From Heterobilharzia americana (taxonomy: Eukaryota; Platyhelminthes; Trematoda; Strigeidida; Schistosomatidae): a DNA stretch of 64,000 nucleotides. Of the stretch, positions 42,270 to 55,130 are shown in pieces. The stretch spans positions 51,369,491 to 51,433,490 of the forward strand of contig OX104130.1 of assembly GCA_944470555.2 (NCBI GenBank), in the 5' to 3' direction. Under the pieces are notes generated by a model. It was not told the DNA's origin, ran no database searches, and saw nothing but the letters and a program-made list of their open reading frames with translations. Made by a program: the position numbers and the translations under genes. Position 1 is the stretch's first letter. The number at the start of each line of letters is the position of its first letter.

Positions 42270-44655
42270 ATAAAAAGAAATCGTAACAAATTAGATCTCG
42301 TGAAATATGATACGTGCATATCTGCTTAATTAAACATTCAGTATGAACATAAATGAGAGCAACCGAACATATGATGAAGTTTATTTGCTACCTGATGTAT
42401 AAGTTGGTTCCCAACTATTTTATCATTTAGTTTCATATGCGAAGAATCATTAAATGAGCTGCTGCTGAGCAGCTCGTATATTACCTAAACCTATCTATTT
42501 TAAAATAACTTACATGAAATCAACACCACAAGAAGCTAAAATATAAAAATTTAGCACTTGTCATGTCATTAGCATTTATTGTTTTTTAAAAACAAGATAA
42601 CAACTCTCGGTGAGAGACCAGAAAACTGTAGTGAACAGCTCCACAACTCCAGCTCCTAAGGTCCACCGAATTCCTTATAACACCGAGAAGCACGAAAAAT
42701 TCCCCAACAATCCAACTGCAAGTATAACAGAACAATCCAGAGACTTGAGAGTTTTGCGATCACAATACTAATCTTGATGTCATTAGTCTACTTTTAACAT
42801 GTTACTTTCCATCTCCAACATGATGAGTTATTTGGATGGAAAAGTGGATGTGAGGTTTAAAATAACCACTATTGAAGTTTATTCCGACACGTTACACTAT
42901 AATTTGAACGTACAACACATTACTAAAATACCTGTGTTGATCATTTATTTGTGCACCCCCTTACAGATATTTTTCCTCCTCTAACCTAATTTCCTTGTAT
43001 CCATTACATAACATCTCGGTTACTTAACTTCAAAAAACTAAATATTCCTCCATCGAATGGCAAGTTCAAAAGCATACCCCAAGTGATTACCAAAACTCGG
43101 GGGGTTTTTAAAATGCTGAAATTTAACAAAATACACCAGAGATCACGTAGTTTTAGACAATTGTCTATACTACAGGATCGGTCTCACACCAGCTAGATTT
43201 CCTCAGCAAATCTTTAAAAAAAACTCTGCAATAAATAACACATAATCCACAGGAATCTTAAGAGAAGTCTTGGAAACCACACAGAATTTAAAGGACAACA
43301 GGTAAAGGCAGAGAACGGTAACCTCAAGACGATTATCTAAGAAACTTTGACCGACTAATAAGGATCAACGAAGTCTAAAAATCACATCCAACGCAATAAG
43401 TGACGTTCTTGTGCTCTCACATTCGTGGGGTTAAATTTATAATACTACAATATCATGGATAACATAGAATCACTCAATTTGTAGACCAAGCTGCTGAAAA
43501 GATGAGAAGTACATTAGAGATTTCAATCGCCATTATGACAACATAATACAGTAGCTAGGAAGATAACGTCGAAAAAATCTGTATTGCGAGTGGCTCAACT
43601 TGACATCAACAATGTTGATGTCAGGTACATCCATCGAAAGTTAGGAACTTCTGCAACATGCTCATGAAAACTATTCTAAGAAGGTATTTTGTTCACTTCT
43701 TAAGTTTTATTACTTGTCATTTCATCTTATCAGCCTGAGAAATACATCTTTTTAACTTTATTAATGTTACTGATTACCGCACGCCGGTACTGAGTAACTG
43801 TCCACGACCATCCGACAATTCTTTTTTATCTCGGGTTTCGATTCTTTTACTTTGTCCTGGCAGATGCGTTCAGCCAGGAATTTCCCCATAAAGACTCTGT
43901 GAATGAATTATGAAGCTTCTTCATCTATTCATAACATTTCACAATGATGTTCAAATTCAAATAGCTTTAAATATTGCTATCACATTTTTTTCAGTCAGTT
44001 TCAATCTGTGGTGCTTCTAATGTTAGCCCTGCTATAACCCTTTAAGGTTAATAACACTAAAAAGTGCAGATAAAAATGAGGAAATCTGTCCTAACCAGAC
44101 CTTTTTGTCGCTTCCGTCCAACAAGCCTCAGTAACGCTCTATCCAAACTTGCCGCTAATCGAAACACTTCACTACAACGTAAATTATGAAACTTCGTAAC
44201 GACCAGCTGTTGACAGGTTTTCGTCTAGCCTCTAGGACGGTACTTTGTTACAGAGTCGTTCGTGGCGGAGTGTCAGTTTATCAGTGACCATGAGAATCTG
44301 TAAAAAGGAGGAAGAACAAAACCCTAACTGACTACTCAGCAAGTACACAGAATATGCTTATAATAATGTAAGACGACTGACAAACGACAGAGCTTGAAAT
44401 CAAAGAGGTGAGTCATTCTAGGAGTCGAAATCAGAGGGTGGATGAGTAAGGTTACGAATGTGTCATACTTCAAGATGTCCAACCCAATACCCAATATCTT
44501 TTTACGAGCTAGTGTGAACCAATTGATTTCTTCGCGCTAGCTTCTAGGTCTTGTGGAACGGTTCCAGGTCATCGGTGGATTCCAGTGCAGTAGGTCTACC
44601 CACTCGGCTGCTGTAGCTCTGACTAGCCCGACGGGCGGCTGGGCGTTGGTTGAAT
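42270..44655. other. Upstream region of RABGEF1; no gene recognised
   Basis: AT-rich sequence that should contain the RABGEF1 promoter or upstream 5' UTR intron. No TATA-like or other site stands out, and no repeat class was recognised. A frame at 42799-42984 (+) has no motif. Confidence 0.45.
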
Positions 44656-45118
44656 TTGTAGGAAGTGTTGTTTGTTTGTTTGTTTATTTTCTTCCAAGGA
44701 CTGTGGTGCAGATGGGTTCCCTAAGTGTCGAGCCAGCAGATAACTGGTAGCAGTGGTTGTAAAAGGGAATAAAAAATATCTGCAGAAAATTAGGGAGAGA
44801 AAGTTCAAAGAAAAACAAGCAGAAAAAGAATAGAAAAAAGAAAGGAAAAGACGATTAGGAAAAAGGAAACGGCACGGAAGAAGAAACATTGGTAGATTTA
44901 CGAGAAAGGAGTGATATGGAGAACTTTTGTTAAAGTTTGAGAGCGTAAAGTTACAAGAAAGAGGAATAAATAACATTATAGGACGAATGGGAATGTGGTA
45001 ATTCTTTTAGCAGGAGACGGTAACTGGAGGGGACGTCTGTAGGGAGGTATGAGGTTGAGCTAGGTTCCCAGTGATAGTGGTGTTACAAAGTATTCAGTGA
45101 TGGTTGGTCGCACCGAGT

Positions 45119-46716
45119 TAATAGGTCGTGTCAGCCCAGTTCACATCCCAGTTGGATGAGCCAAAACCGTGCGTCGCTGCGCAACACTTCAACCTCTTCC
45201 TGAAGCTGTCAACAGACGAAGCTCCCCAGTGGCAGCAAACTCGCAGAGAGAAGTGTGATCACGCAAGGGCTTTCGCTCTTTGGTAGGCGATTCTCCTTGG
45301 GTTACCACGAGGATCGCCACAGTGGCCGTTCAGTAGGATTCCACTGTTCGGATGACTTGGGTTACTCAGTATTTTGTAGGGCGTTATCAAGTCACCACGT
45401 AATCCACGGTAGCTTAGGGAGTAGAGCCTCAGATCTTTCAGCCTGTCATGATATGATTTTCGCCTGATTCCCACGACACCCTCTGTAGCTCACCTTTGGA
45501 CTTTCTCCAGGAGGTTCACGTCTCTTTTCAGATATTGTGGTGCAATGACGTTGTGGACCTCTGGGTGGGGTCGTACATAGGTCTTATACAGCTTCAAAAA
45601 GAGTTCTGGAGTCAGGGTACCCGGTTGTCTGCCCATGAAGTGCAGTACTGAGTAGGCTCTGGAGGCATCTCCTGTAAGATTGGAGCTAGTGTCTAGTTTT
45701 TCAGTTAGAATTGGTCCTAGGTCCTTCTCTTTGGTGGTGTGGGAGAGTTGTGTTCCACAAAGAGAATAGGGTATCTTTTGGGAGTCCGGGGTGTGGAGGA
45801 ACATGGCTTGGCACTTATCTAGGTTAAATGCAAGTCCATTAATATCCACCCACTCTGCCAGCAACCCGAGGTCACTTTGCAGTGCACTTGATTCTGTTTC
45901 TGACGTCACAGCCCTCCGTAACTTAACATCATCAGCGTAGAGTAGAATTGGGTAGCTGAGATTCAGTGGGAGGTAGTTCACAACTAGAAGGAATAGCAGC
46001 AGATCCAGAATCGCTCCTTGTGATACACCAGATGATGATGTCCTCCAAGTCGAGCAAACTCTGCTGGCTTTTGTGCAGAACTGTCTACCGTCTAGATGGT
46101 CTTGGAACCATGAAAGCACTTGTCCCTTGATGCCCAACCTTGCCATTTCATGAATGAGAACGGTGTGTGGAATTGTGTCGAAAGCCTTTGCAAAATCCAG
46201 GAAAAAACATGGACAGGAATTCGGAGGCCCTTGCATGGCGTCCACTTGTCACCTGCAGCCAGAATGTTTGTGGCACAGGACCCACCCTTTCTGAAACCAT
46301 ATTGAGCATCACTAATTGCTCCTCTCTTTTCTAAGTACTCCCTGATATGGTCGTCTACCAGACTCTCCATTACTTTTGACACCACTGCTAGAAAGGCTGT
46401 AAGTCGGTGGCATTTTAGTTCTGCCGTCTCCACCCTTGAAGATGGGGGACAGAACTGCACGTTTCCACTCCCGTGGAAGCATGTGATTGTCTTAGGAGAG
46501 TTGAAACAGATTACACAGTGGACTTCACAAGGCACCCGGGCATTGTTTCAACGTAGCCGGTCGGATATCATCGCATCCTGGCGACTGCTCCGCGCGGAGC
46601 TTCGATAGCTTTACAAGAACCACAGCAAGAGTTGCCTTTATTCCAGGTAACTCTACTGCATTTGATGGTGCCGAATGTTGGTCGGACAGTTGGTAATTTT
46701 GGTTCGACTGAGACAT
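45119..46716 (-). pseudogene. Reverse transcriptase of the CR1-type element
   Basis: Three frames in sequence. 46716-46525 is the linker (EQSPGCDDIRPATLK). 46535-46250 has SKVMESLVDDHIREYLEKRG and AQYGFRKGGSCATNIL. 46245-45490 has motif A FFLDFAKAFDTIPH, motif B SSGVSQGAILDLL and motif C LLYADDVKLR. A further shift leads to 45474-45259 (DRLKDLRLYSLSYRGLRGDL) and a stop at about 45119. The catalytic YADD is intact, but frameshifts near 46530, 46245 and 45490 disable it. Confidence 0.82.
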
Positions 46717-47114
46717 GTTCAGTTGCGTATCGAAGGTGGCGCTGAAGGCTTCGGCGACCTCTAGTCCGGAGAGGTCCTCTCCATCTAGGCTCTTCAGGAC
46801 GCAAGCCCCCTAGCCGGTGAATTTTCTGCCTGCCATAAGTCCATAAACGTTTTGTGGGTTCACCTCGAGCTTCTGGGCAAGGTTTGTCTGGAACGACCTC
46901 CTGCCTCCCCTTTCTCTGATGTTACATCGATCTCTTAGTGCTATATACGTGGGGTGGTCAGACTCTTTTCTGGAGGCCCCCAACTTATGCCACGCTTTCC
47001 TCTTGGCTTTGAAAAGGCGTTCAGTGCCTCACTTTAGCCATGAGGTTTGCTTCCGTGGTATTGCTGTGATTACAGGGATGCTTTCAGAGACAGCGCACTT
47101 GATGATATCTCTTA

Positions 47115-47780
47115 CTAGTTTCCAATGTTAATCAATCGACAGGTTGTTCCACTCTTACGGCATGGTGCTGTCAACAGGTATTGGTTCATCGCCACGTAGT
47201 TTGCCTTGTTGTAGCAAAGACGAGGGAGAGATCCCTCCCATGAAAGTTGTACGCTGAATACCAGACCAAACGCAACGACGCCGTGATTGCTGCTGTGGAG
47301 GGGGATATGAACCTGTACATTTTCTACTATCAGTGTGTCACTGGTAAAAAGGTAGTCCAATTTGGATGGCTTTCCGCCTGACTTCCAGCGAGTGTCATCA
47401 ATATTCTCGTGCAGTTCAGCCTTTTTGACAGTGCTGAGTAGGTTTCGGTAGAACCTTCGGCTTGAGGTTCCCCTGTCCTGCCCAGGATTGAGAGTCGTAG
47501 CATTAAAGTCGCCGGTCATAATGACCTGGTCACATCTGATGGATGTCGCTCCGGAAATCACTTGCAGCAGTTGTCGGTTATGCTCCGCGTTGCTGGTAGG
47601 AGTTCTGTAGACGCGTCCCACCAGGTATCTGGTGTGTCCAACCTTAAAGTGACACCAGATGGAGTCTGGGAGCCCTGAAATTGGAGCCTCAGTTGCTCGT
47701 TCACTTTTAAGGTCATCACTTATAAGCATCTCCACTCTGCCTCCTTCCTTAAACTCCCTGTCTCTCCTGAATAGACACAT
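47115..47780 (-). pseudogene. AP-endonuclease domain of the CR1-type element
   Basis: 221 open codons contain EGGRVEMLISDDL, VGRVYRTPTSN, the catalytic block IMTGDFNATT, KLDYLFTSDTL and SSNHGVVAFGLVF (S-N-H in place of the usual S-D-H). This endonuclease nicks the target DNA. The domain is nearly intact, but the final Asp of SDH is Asn. Confidence 0.8.
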
Positions 47781-48349
47781 ACCGTCTGTACTGGTTTCGA
47801 TGTCACTAATGTCCGGTGATAACCAAGTTTCTGTCAGGATTATGACCGTTGGAGCAAGGTAGGAACAGAGAAATCGTAATTCCCCATCTTACTTCTAAGT
47901 CTCCACACGTTACTGTAAAGACACTTGGATATGTCTCTAAAGACGTGGGGTGTTTTGGTTGCGGCAGACTGGAGGGGGTTGTGCGTAATGGCGAAACTTG
48001 CCATTGGATGCCCAGGTCCGGTGGAACTGGCCCAATCACGTTTTTTCCCACAATGGTTTCAGGGGATTTCATAGAGTCTGGGCTTGTTCGTACATCTTAT
48101 CTGTTGACACTGGTGGTGACTTCAGCACTGAGAGGAGCTGTCATTTACTGCTGTCGCAGTGTCCCGGGCCCGCTTTCACAGCAGCGAACGTTCTCGCTGA
48201 TGTTATCTTTTACCGAGTACCAAGTTTGCAGTACTTCGGTTAAAAGTTCTTGACAGCCGAATTTAACAACCATCGACCAGGGTGACGCCATCGTCATCAA
48301 ATGTGATGGACGTGGCAGTCTGCAGATCGTCGCCGCCGCTATCCCATTT

Positions 48350-49358
48350 AAATTATCCTCGCTGATAACCACTGTCATTGCTGGACGTCGTGAGCATGCT
48401 TTTTAACATTGTGCCGGTTGTTAGTTCCAGTATGCCTCGAACAACCATAGTTGTTGGTCTCCGCCTTTCGGGTGCCTCGCGAGATACTTTGTTCGCTGAC
48501 CAAGGACGGTCTGGTCTGGCTCTAGTGCTGGATGACCTGTTATTCACTAGTGTGTGTGACATCAGCAAGAATCTTTCCGCTTCATTAGCCGAGCTCAGGG
48601 TCACTCTCATCGGCGGAGGCTTTCCGTGAGGTGAGTAGTTGCCTTTATAGAGCCTGCACAGCTTTGCTTCTTGGCTACGCTGTCCTACTTTGGCGCATAC
48701 GGGTTTCCCACTGCTGTTTGTCAAAAGAGTCTCTGTTCTAAAGAAGGCTATTATGATACACTGGGACGCTAGATAGGATAATGGGGTTCGATCTGCCACT
48801 ATATCTGTTTTCGTGAACTGTGGGTGGTTTTTATGGGAAGGGTGCATCTTTTCCATTGTCACCTGTTTTTCCCGGTGTACAGTGGGGATAGCCGTTAAAG
48901 TGATTTCAGGGTTAGGGACAAATGCAGTTGGTTGCGTATCTGGTCACCGTTTTGGTCTTTTTGGACTATCATCGGTGTGACTCTACGGGGAACGGTGCTG
49001 GCGCTCTTGCCACTTGGACCTGGGGTAGTGGTCTGTGTGGGTGCCGTATCACAGTAATCACTACGATGTCTGTAACAACCTCCCTTAGCGAGCCTGTAGA
49101 AAAGAGCGGCCTTAAACGGCACTGTGGGTAGATGTACCAGAACCACATGCATGGGTAGCGCGCCATGAAAGTGTAATATTGGTTTGGTATGTCCTCATCA
49201 CACTGACCGCACATACACTTACTGCAGATGTTGCACTCAAAGACAGCTTTCTTCTTGGCTACGGTGAGACCACGCGTATGACGGTCGTTAGTCTGACTAG
49301 GAGGTTTAGTTGGCGACTCTCTTTCCCTTCTCTTCAGTCTCTCAGTGGTAGCCTTCAC
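48350..49358 (-). pseudogene. ORF1 (gag-like) of the CR1-type element, with PHD-like zinc finger
   Basis: 49358-48969 encodes CNICSKCMCGQCDEDIPNQY followed by CMWFWYIYPQC, a Cys-rich pattern like the PHD-type finger found in ORF1 of some CR1 elements (C-X2-C ... W-X-C). After a shift, 48862-48353 continues with LCRLYKGNYSPHGKPPP and an Arg-rich end. ORF1 proteins bind element RNA. Broken by at least two frameshifts. Confidence 0.55.
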
Positions 49359-49644
49359 GGGTAGACTAGGGTTTGGGCTGGTGGTACCAGAAAGGCACGC
49401 TCTTCGATGAATTACAGCTTAGAGGGCTTAGAGGGTCAGGAGTTTTACTTTTACCAGGAAGCGGTCATTGCAACTGTCCCCCTTAGGTCGAATCGTGATC
49501 TTTTGTGGCGGCACTAAGATTCTTGCCTCCGGCCCTAGTTACTGCCAAGGATGGGGAGGTTTGTAGCTGAAGTGAGGCTTTGCCTGGGATGCTCCTGATA
49601 CCAGATTTTGTCAGGACCCGATTATTACTCATTTCCACAGTTGA

Positions 49645-52600
49645 CTAGGAAGGGATGTATATGAGTTAAACACAGGTAGTTGAATCGAGTGAAACGTAGG
49701 AAAGCAATGATAGATAAAGTAAGTTATCAACCTTACCTAGGATTGTCCGGTTGTACGACAGGGCAGGATGCCCAAAGCTTCCCACAGGTCGAGGGTTCAT
49801 GATCGAACAAGATAAATAGAGGTGCAGTTGCAGCAATCTGAGCTATAGCAGATCATCCAGACAGTTAGACCTACCACACAGCTGTCCGTTTGGAGAGCGA
49901 TCTTACTGACCCCCTGAGGACTGTTCCTTCTGTAGCAAAACGTTTTTCCAGTAAAACTGTAATTTTCATGGGGGAAATATCCGATTGGGGAGGCTTATGT
50001 ATGGTCATTTCCGACTGGAATGCAGATGAGTCAAAACACGTCAGTATTCAATGAGCTTAAATTTCGCCAGAGGACTGAAGCCTTGAAAATACTCTTCAAT
50101 TAAGATAAAAGACTTAAGAGATAAGAAGATTTAAGGCGACCCCAATGTCCATCGGTTGAGTCAGTTGTAACCTCCTCTATCCACGGTGGGTGCCAAGAAT
50201 GGGTTTATTGCGACTAAGACAGACATGTACCTTTACAATGCTGAGACATTAACAGTTAGAGTCTTTTTGAAGATGCTATGACACTGCAGATTTACTCTCG
50301 AACCGCCAGATACTTGCAGGATAGCCGAAACAAAAGTCCACAAGAGTAAGAACCTCCTGAAAGCATCAGGAAAATCGATTCACCAAGTCGTACGTTACAT
50401 ATGAAACACGAGACCATAAGCTTGGAGGGACGCCAAGGTGGCATGAGTTTTGGGAAACTAGCTGTTCTTGAACCACTCAACATGGCAAGACTGCGATTAT
50501 TAACCACGTAAAACTCTCGAAAGCAAACAAGGATTTTTGAAATTCCTCCACTTCGGGGGTCAGCGCATGCTGTAAGCTAGCGTATAATTGAATTCAAGCC
50601 AGAAAAACAAACAGCAGACCTACAGGCATATGTTAAGCGAGGTCGACCCGTACACGAACCCAATACAAGGTTCATAGGGGTAAACCTTCAACATGGTTTA
50701 ATCGATTTTTGTCGCGGAGCACATGGAACACCTCCTCTCTTTGAGACATTATTCTACCTCGTAAGGAGCATAAACCGGGAGACAAACCACCGCCCAATTT
50801 GTCTTTGATTCCCTTGAAACATGTCAGGACAAATCTCCTTCACTCATGTTTTTCCGCCTACAACAACTCTGGTAGCATCCAGACAAAACTGTATTTACCG
50901 TGGTTAACCAGAAAGGAGAAGGGAAGTATCAGTTGTGACCACCAACACCAACCCTTTGCAATGGTAGTACAAAGATAGCTTTTTCTAGGAGGCATATTTT
51001 TAGACTGTTTAATTTACCCTGGAGATTTTGGGTATTTGAGGTGGTTGCTGACGCACCGAGCCTCGAAAATTTACAGGTCACATGTGAGGAAGATTTCTCG
51101 TGATGGCCCACTCGACGATCACAGAACAACAGCACTCCTGAGTAACTGACATGCATAACAGAGAAAAGAACCACTGGTGTGAGGTGTTATGAAAGGTCGA
51201 ATATGTGGTGAAGTCAGATGCTTCGAGGCAAAACTTAGGTCATTGGGAAAGCGATAAGAAAAACGGCAGCCGTCCTGAACTTTTCGAACCGATATGGTTG
51301 CTGGAGGACAACCAAGAAAACGCTGAACTGTGTGCAGTTCACGGCGCCTGGGAGTTGGAATGACATGAATATCCAAGTATAGGCTGTGCAATTCAAACGG
51401 TAAGTGGAGAGACTAGTGACTTGAACTACCATAGCCATTCGTTCGGCTGAAGAGTTCACAAACCAGGAGAAAATGGGTTAGCACTCACCAACCACTGAGT
51501 TATGATACTTGGCAGGAACTCAGAAAAGCCTAAGGTGAGCTTTAGCCATGGGGGGCTGTGCAGACTGCATAGAAACTACACGAAATTGACTCAAAAGCTG
51601 TGCGCGTGCTGATTAAACAACTATTCAGGTTTCAAAAATGTGAAAATTGTAGTATATGCAGCATTCCCTTTTCTCTTATTCCGCTTATTGCTTCATTGGG
51701 CGGTTCGAAGGTTCATATGTTACTCGAATTTTGACCGGTGCTTTGTCGTAGTTCAAGAGGCATCAAACAACCGGAGCCCAAAACTTGTCAAAAGAAAGAA
51801 ATTACTATGAAAGCCCCACGTGCTTGCCCCTCATTCAGTGTTTTTGGAACTGATTTCTTAATCAATATTGTCCGGACTGTGTTGTATGGAGTATTAGTTT
51901 TATTAACGCAGATTCGACAGACTTCAATCCTCAAACTACACTTTCCACTCGGTAGATCTCCTCGGGCAGACATAAGGTCTACACAAGGCACCGCATAAAT
52001 ATGCCAAGGATAACTATCCAAATTCTAGTTGTCCCTTATAGCTTAAAGTATAATCTGCTGTAATTACGGCAACAGAGATTCATTCCCAAGGCATATTCTA
52101 TACGAATTTTTCCTTCCTTATGCCTTCTTTTTTTAATGACTGTGTACAAAGTCGATCTAACAACCTCCCCGAAGCTTAAAAAATGGCATGCGGGTAGGAG
52201 GTGGCTCAAAAAGTGAAACTGATTACAGCCCCCTAGAGGATCAAATGCTTAGAAGTTGGCACACATGCTTCCTTTTTGAGTCTACTGATAAACTGAGACA
52301 CTTCCCAATACATGCTCAACAAGATTACACCATCTGAGCGTGTCATATCTGAGTATGACAGCAAAAACAAGTGAGTGTTTGCATTTGCCCTATAATGGTT
52401 TTCCATACATGATTAAAAAATAACTTTTGGATGTGTATGAATGACAAGACTGCAAGAAATGAATTTATTTTGGTCTCAGCTCTGTTTTACGATGTGTCGC
52501 TAAGCCTCACCGACGGAATTCTTACATGGATAACAGAAGTCTGCAATTGTTAATGACACTTCGTTAACCTTATCTTATTTTACAGAAAATTGTCGTCCAC

Positions 52601-54430
52601 CCTGAATTGCATTAGCGGTGTATTCACCAGCTCGTCTTAAGTTGTATTAGTTGTTCGCACCACTAAACCCAGTGGTATTTCCATGGTGAAAAAGTACTAC
52701 AACAAAACCTCGATAAACTGATGTTTCCTGCAAAAATCGTCCCGTTTTACTTGGTTCAAATAACCTGGAATTGTTCGTAGGTGTGCAGCTTCTCTTCATC
52801 ATTTGCTTGTGTATCGAAGATCCCCTATGATTTTGAGGGCAGACCATGTTAAGTGCCTTTACAACATGAGTGAAATTACGTGACGGCCGATTACGCATTT
52901 AAGGTGAACAGAAGGTCGTGCGTAATGAGTTACAGACCAGTCAGGTGCCAATATAGTAGCAGATACTATTTAGAAGCCAATGGATTGAAATGGCCACATA
53001 CACTGAAGAAATAATATTATAGTTGTGAATGCCACGAAAAGTCGTTCCCATCATTCGACTCCTGAAGACATGTGAAGCACCCTGCAATAATAACGATAGT
53101 AATGATGACTCGTGAATATAGAGCCACAAGCCACTATTACAAGTTCGAATAAGTTTCAACATAAATCACATGTATCTTTGTGGCAGGTAATCTCAACTTC
53201 CACTTGCTGTCACCAGAAGATATAATTGCTACATGTTTATACGGTGGAACATCCCATCAGAATACGGATACAAAAATTTACAAAAAACCAGGCTTGCGTC
53301 ATGTATTACATGTTTTACCTGGAGAAGAATAAAGCTTGGGTGGAGTATTTCCTTCGTGACGGTTTGTACTTTTTACTTAAGATAATGATGAAAAGTTTAC
53401 GAGGGATTGTATGCACCAGTCGTTCATTTATTGTACTTCGCCGATAGCTCCAGAAAGGTATAATCCGTGTATGCTTGTACTACTTCACATCAGAGACTCA
53501 TAATCTTGATAAATAATACGACCAAGAGCTAAATATCTCCCAACTCCGGCATCCAGAGGCAATGGACTTGTCTGAATGTGCTAAGTGGAATTCCAAGCCC
53601 TCTCGTTCGCCGTTTTTGCGGATCTTGACAACTCTGTGTTGGGCAAGTGTTGGACCTTCCTGGTCATTTTAATAACAAATGGATCCTAGGTTTTGACAAT
53701 TTAAAAGTTTTAGTCCCGTTAACATAATAAGCGTTGGAAACTGAAAGGTCACTGCCGGAGATATGTCGTTAAGCGCAAGCCCCTGGGTATTTACCGTGTC
53801 CCCTTCAACACTACAGTAGTTTCACAAGGGGAAAAAATCTCACCTGGCTAAAATCACGAGGTGAATGCGCTACAGGAACTCCGAAGGGAAAGCGAGGCTG
53901 AAGAGAATCTACCGGTATTTACGTTTTCCCCACCAAAAGTCCTCCGATCTGATTGATCTGTGTTTGGGTATTCGCGAAAACAGATTCATCAGATTTTGTG
54001 CAGCGTGATGTTACAACGTTTAGGGCAACTGACCAGCAAAAAAGAAACGCAGTTGTCTATCGTCAAATAGAAAACACAGATGCAACTCGATATTGCCCCT
54101 ATTAAAAAGGTACAAAGGAACACAACCCATCCAACTACGATAAGAAGTTCAACACCGGAGGCCTTACCTGAATTTCGCACTCCACCAAGCCCATTGCGGT
54201 TTGAGTTTGAGCCTACTTATCTATTGAAATCTCTCAATATGATTCTCCTGTCCGGCAATAGCTGCTAACAGCCACTTTCCTCACCAAATCAGACATCATT
54301 TGCACATACGTCACATATGAATTGAGAAACACGCGTGTGATCAGTGGAGTCACTGACACTACGCTGAACCTACGCAAACGCTAACCCTTGCGTGGGTTAG
54401 TATCGGCCAAATTCCACTGAATTTCGAGGT
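49645..54430. other. Unassigned stretch between two retrotransposons
   Basis: Less AT-rich than the introns, with many short overlapping frames (for example 51235-51459 and 52647-52898, both -), none with a motif I can name. It is probably old repeat sequence. No splice-framed exon was found. Confidence 0.4.
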
Positions 54431-55130
54431 GGAGTCAAAGAATCCGCTTCCGTAGATAAAGTTGTCAGTACTTTCCTGCAGTTTTATGTGCTGTTTACAG
54501 CTGCAGTAGACGAAATGGGGCCAGTCAATGAAACAGTGGATTGATAAGCGTCGGAGGGCTTCAAGGGAGTTTCTTCGTGTGATGCCATATGGATGTTCAC
54601 GGCAGGTTGCAGGGTTGCAGAATACTTGTTTGGAGACGGGTGCAGTATTACTTAAGAATAGTATCGATGAGGTATCGTAATTCCAATCTAATTCCAGGTT
54701 TCCGAGATTCCATTTGCAATAAGAATAAAGAAAACAAAGGGCGGGGTGCCAAGGCACAAGGAAGCTAATTATATGTAAATTTTAACTTGTGCACGCGGTG
54801 TCATGCCTACCATTAAATGTATGGTCTTAGGTTTCATGTTTACATCCTTAATAAAAATGTGCTATTCATTACCCTTTTGAAACGCTGTTTTTGAGGGGCT
54901 GCATCTGAAGATGTCTCCATCAGTGGCGGTAATAAGTGGGGGGTATAGATGAACAACGTAATTAACGAAGTGGTCCTAATTTTTCCGGGGATGTAATGGG
55001 AAGAGTATGCACTTAAGGGACCTATTATACTGAGCGTTGTGGGACATAGTTGTGCTTCGCTCTGTATGTTGGGGAGTTTGCTGGAGGATAAGGATCTTTC
55101 TAACATACTACTAAACTGGATGGTTGGGCT

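Larger units (their letters stand above)
44660..49640 (-). mobile_element. CR1-type non-LTR retrotransposon, almost full length, frameshifted
   Basis: Read from 49.6 kb down: ORF1 with a Cys-rich finger (49358-48350), endonuclease (47780-47115), reverse transcriptase (46716-45490), C-terminal end (45474 to TAA at about 45119) and a 3' UTR closing with an AAACAAAC tandem tail near 44680. The order ORF1-EN-RT in about 5 kb is that of CR1/Jockey elements. Several frameshifts break it, so it is inactive. It is richer in G+C than the surrounding introns. Confidence 0.8.

Noticed and set aside
45255..48253. Several + strand frames of 60-134 codons
   Set aside because: They mirror the - strand CR1 endonuclease and reverse transcriptase, which carry all the motifs.
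53226..53460. Similarity between 53.2-53.4 kb and 62.2-62.35 kb (HVLP-type text in both)
   Set aside because: Only a few short matches and no continuous alignment by eye; could be chance.
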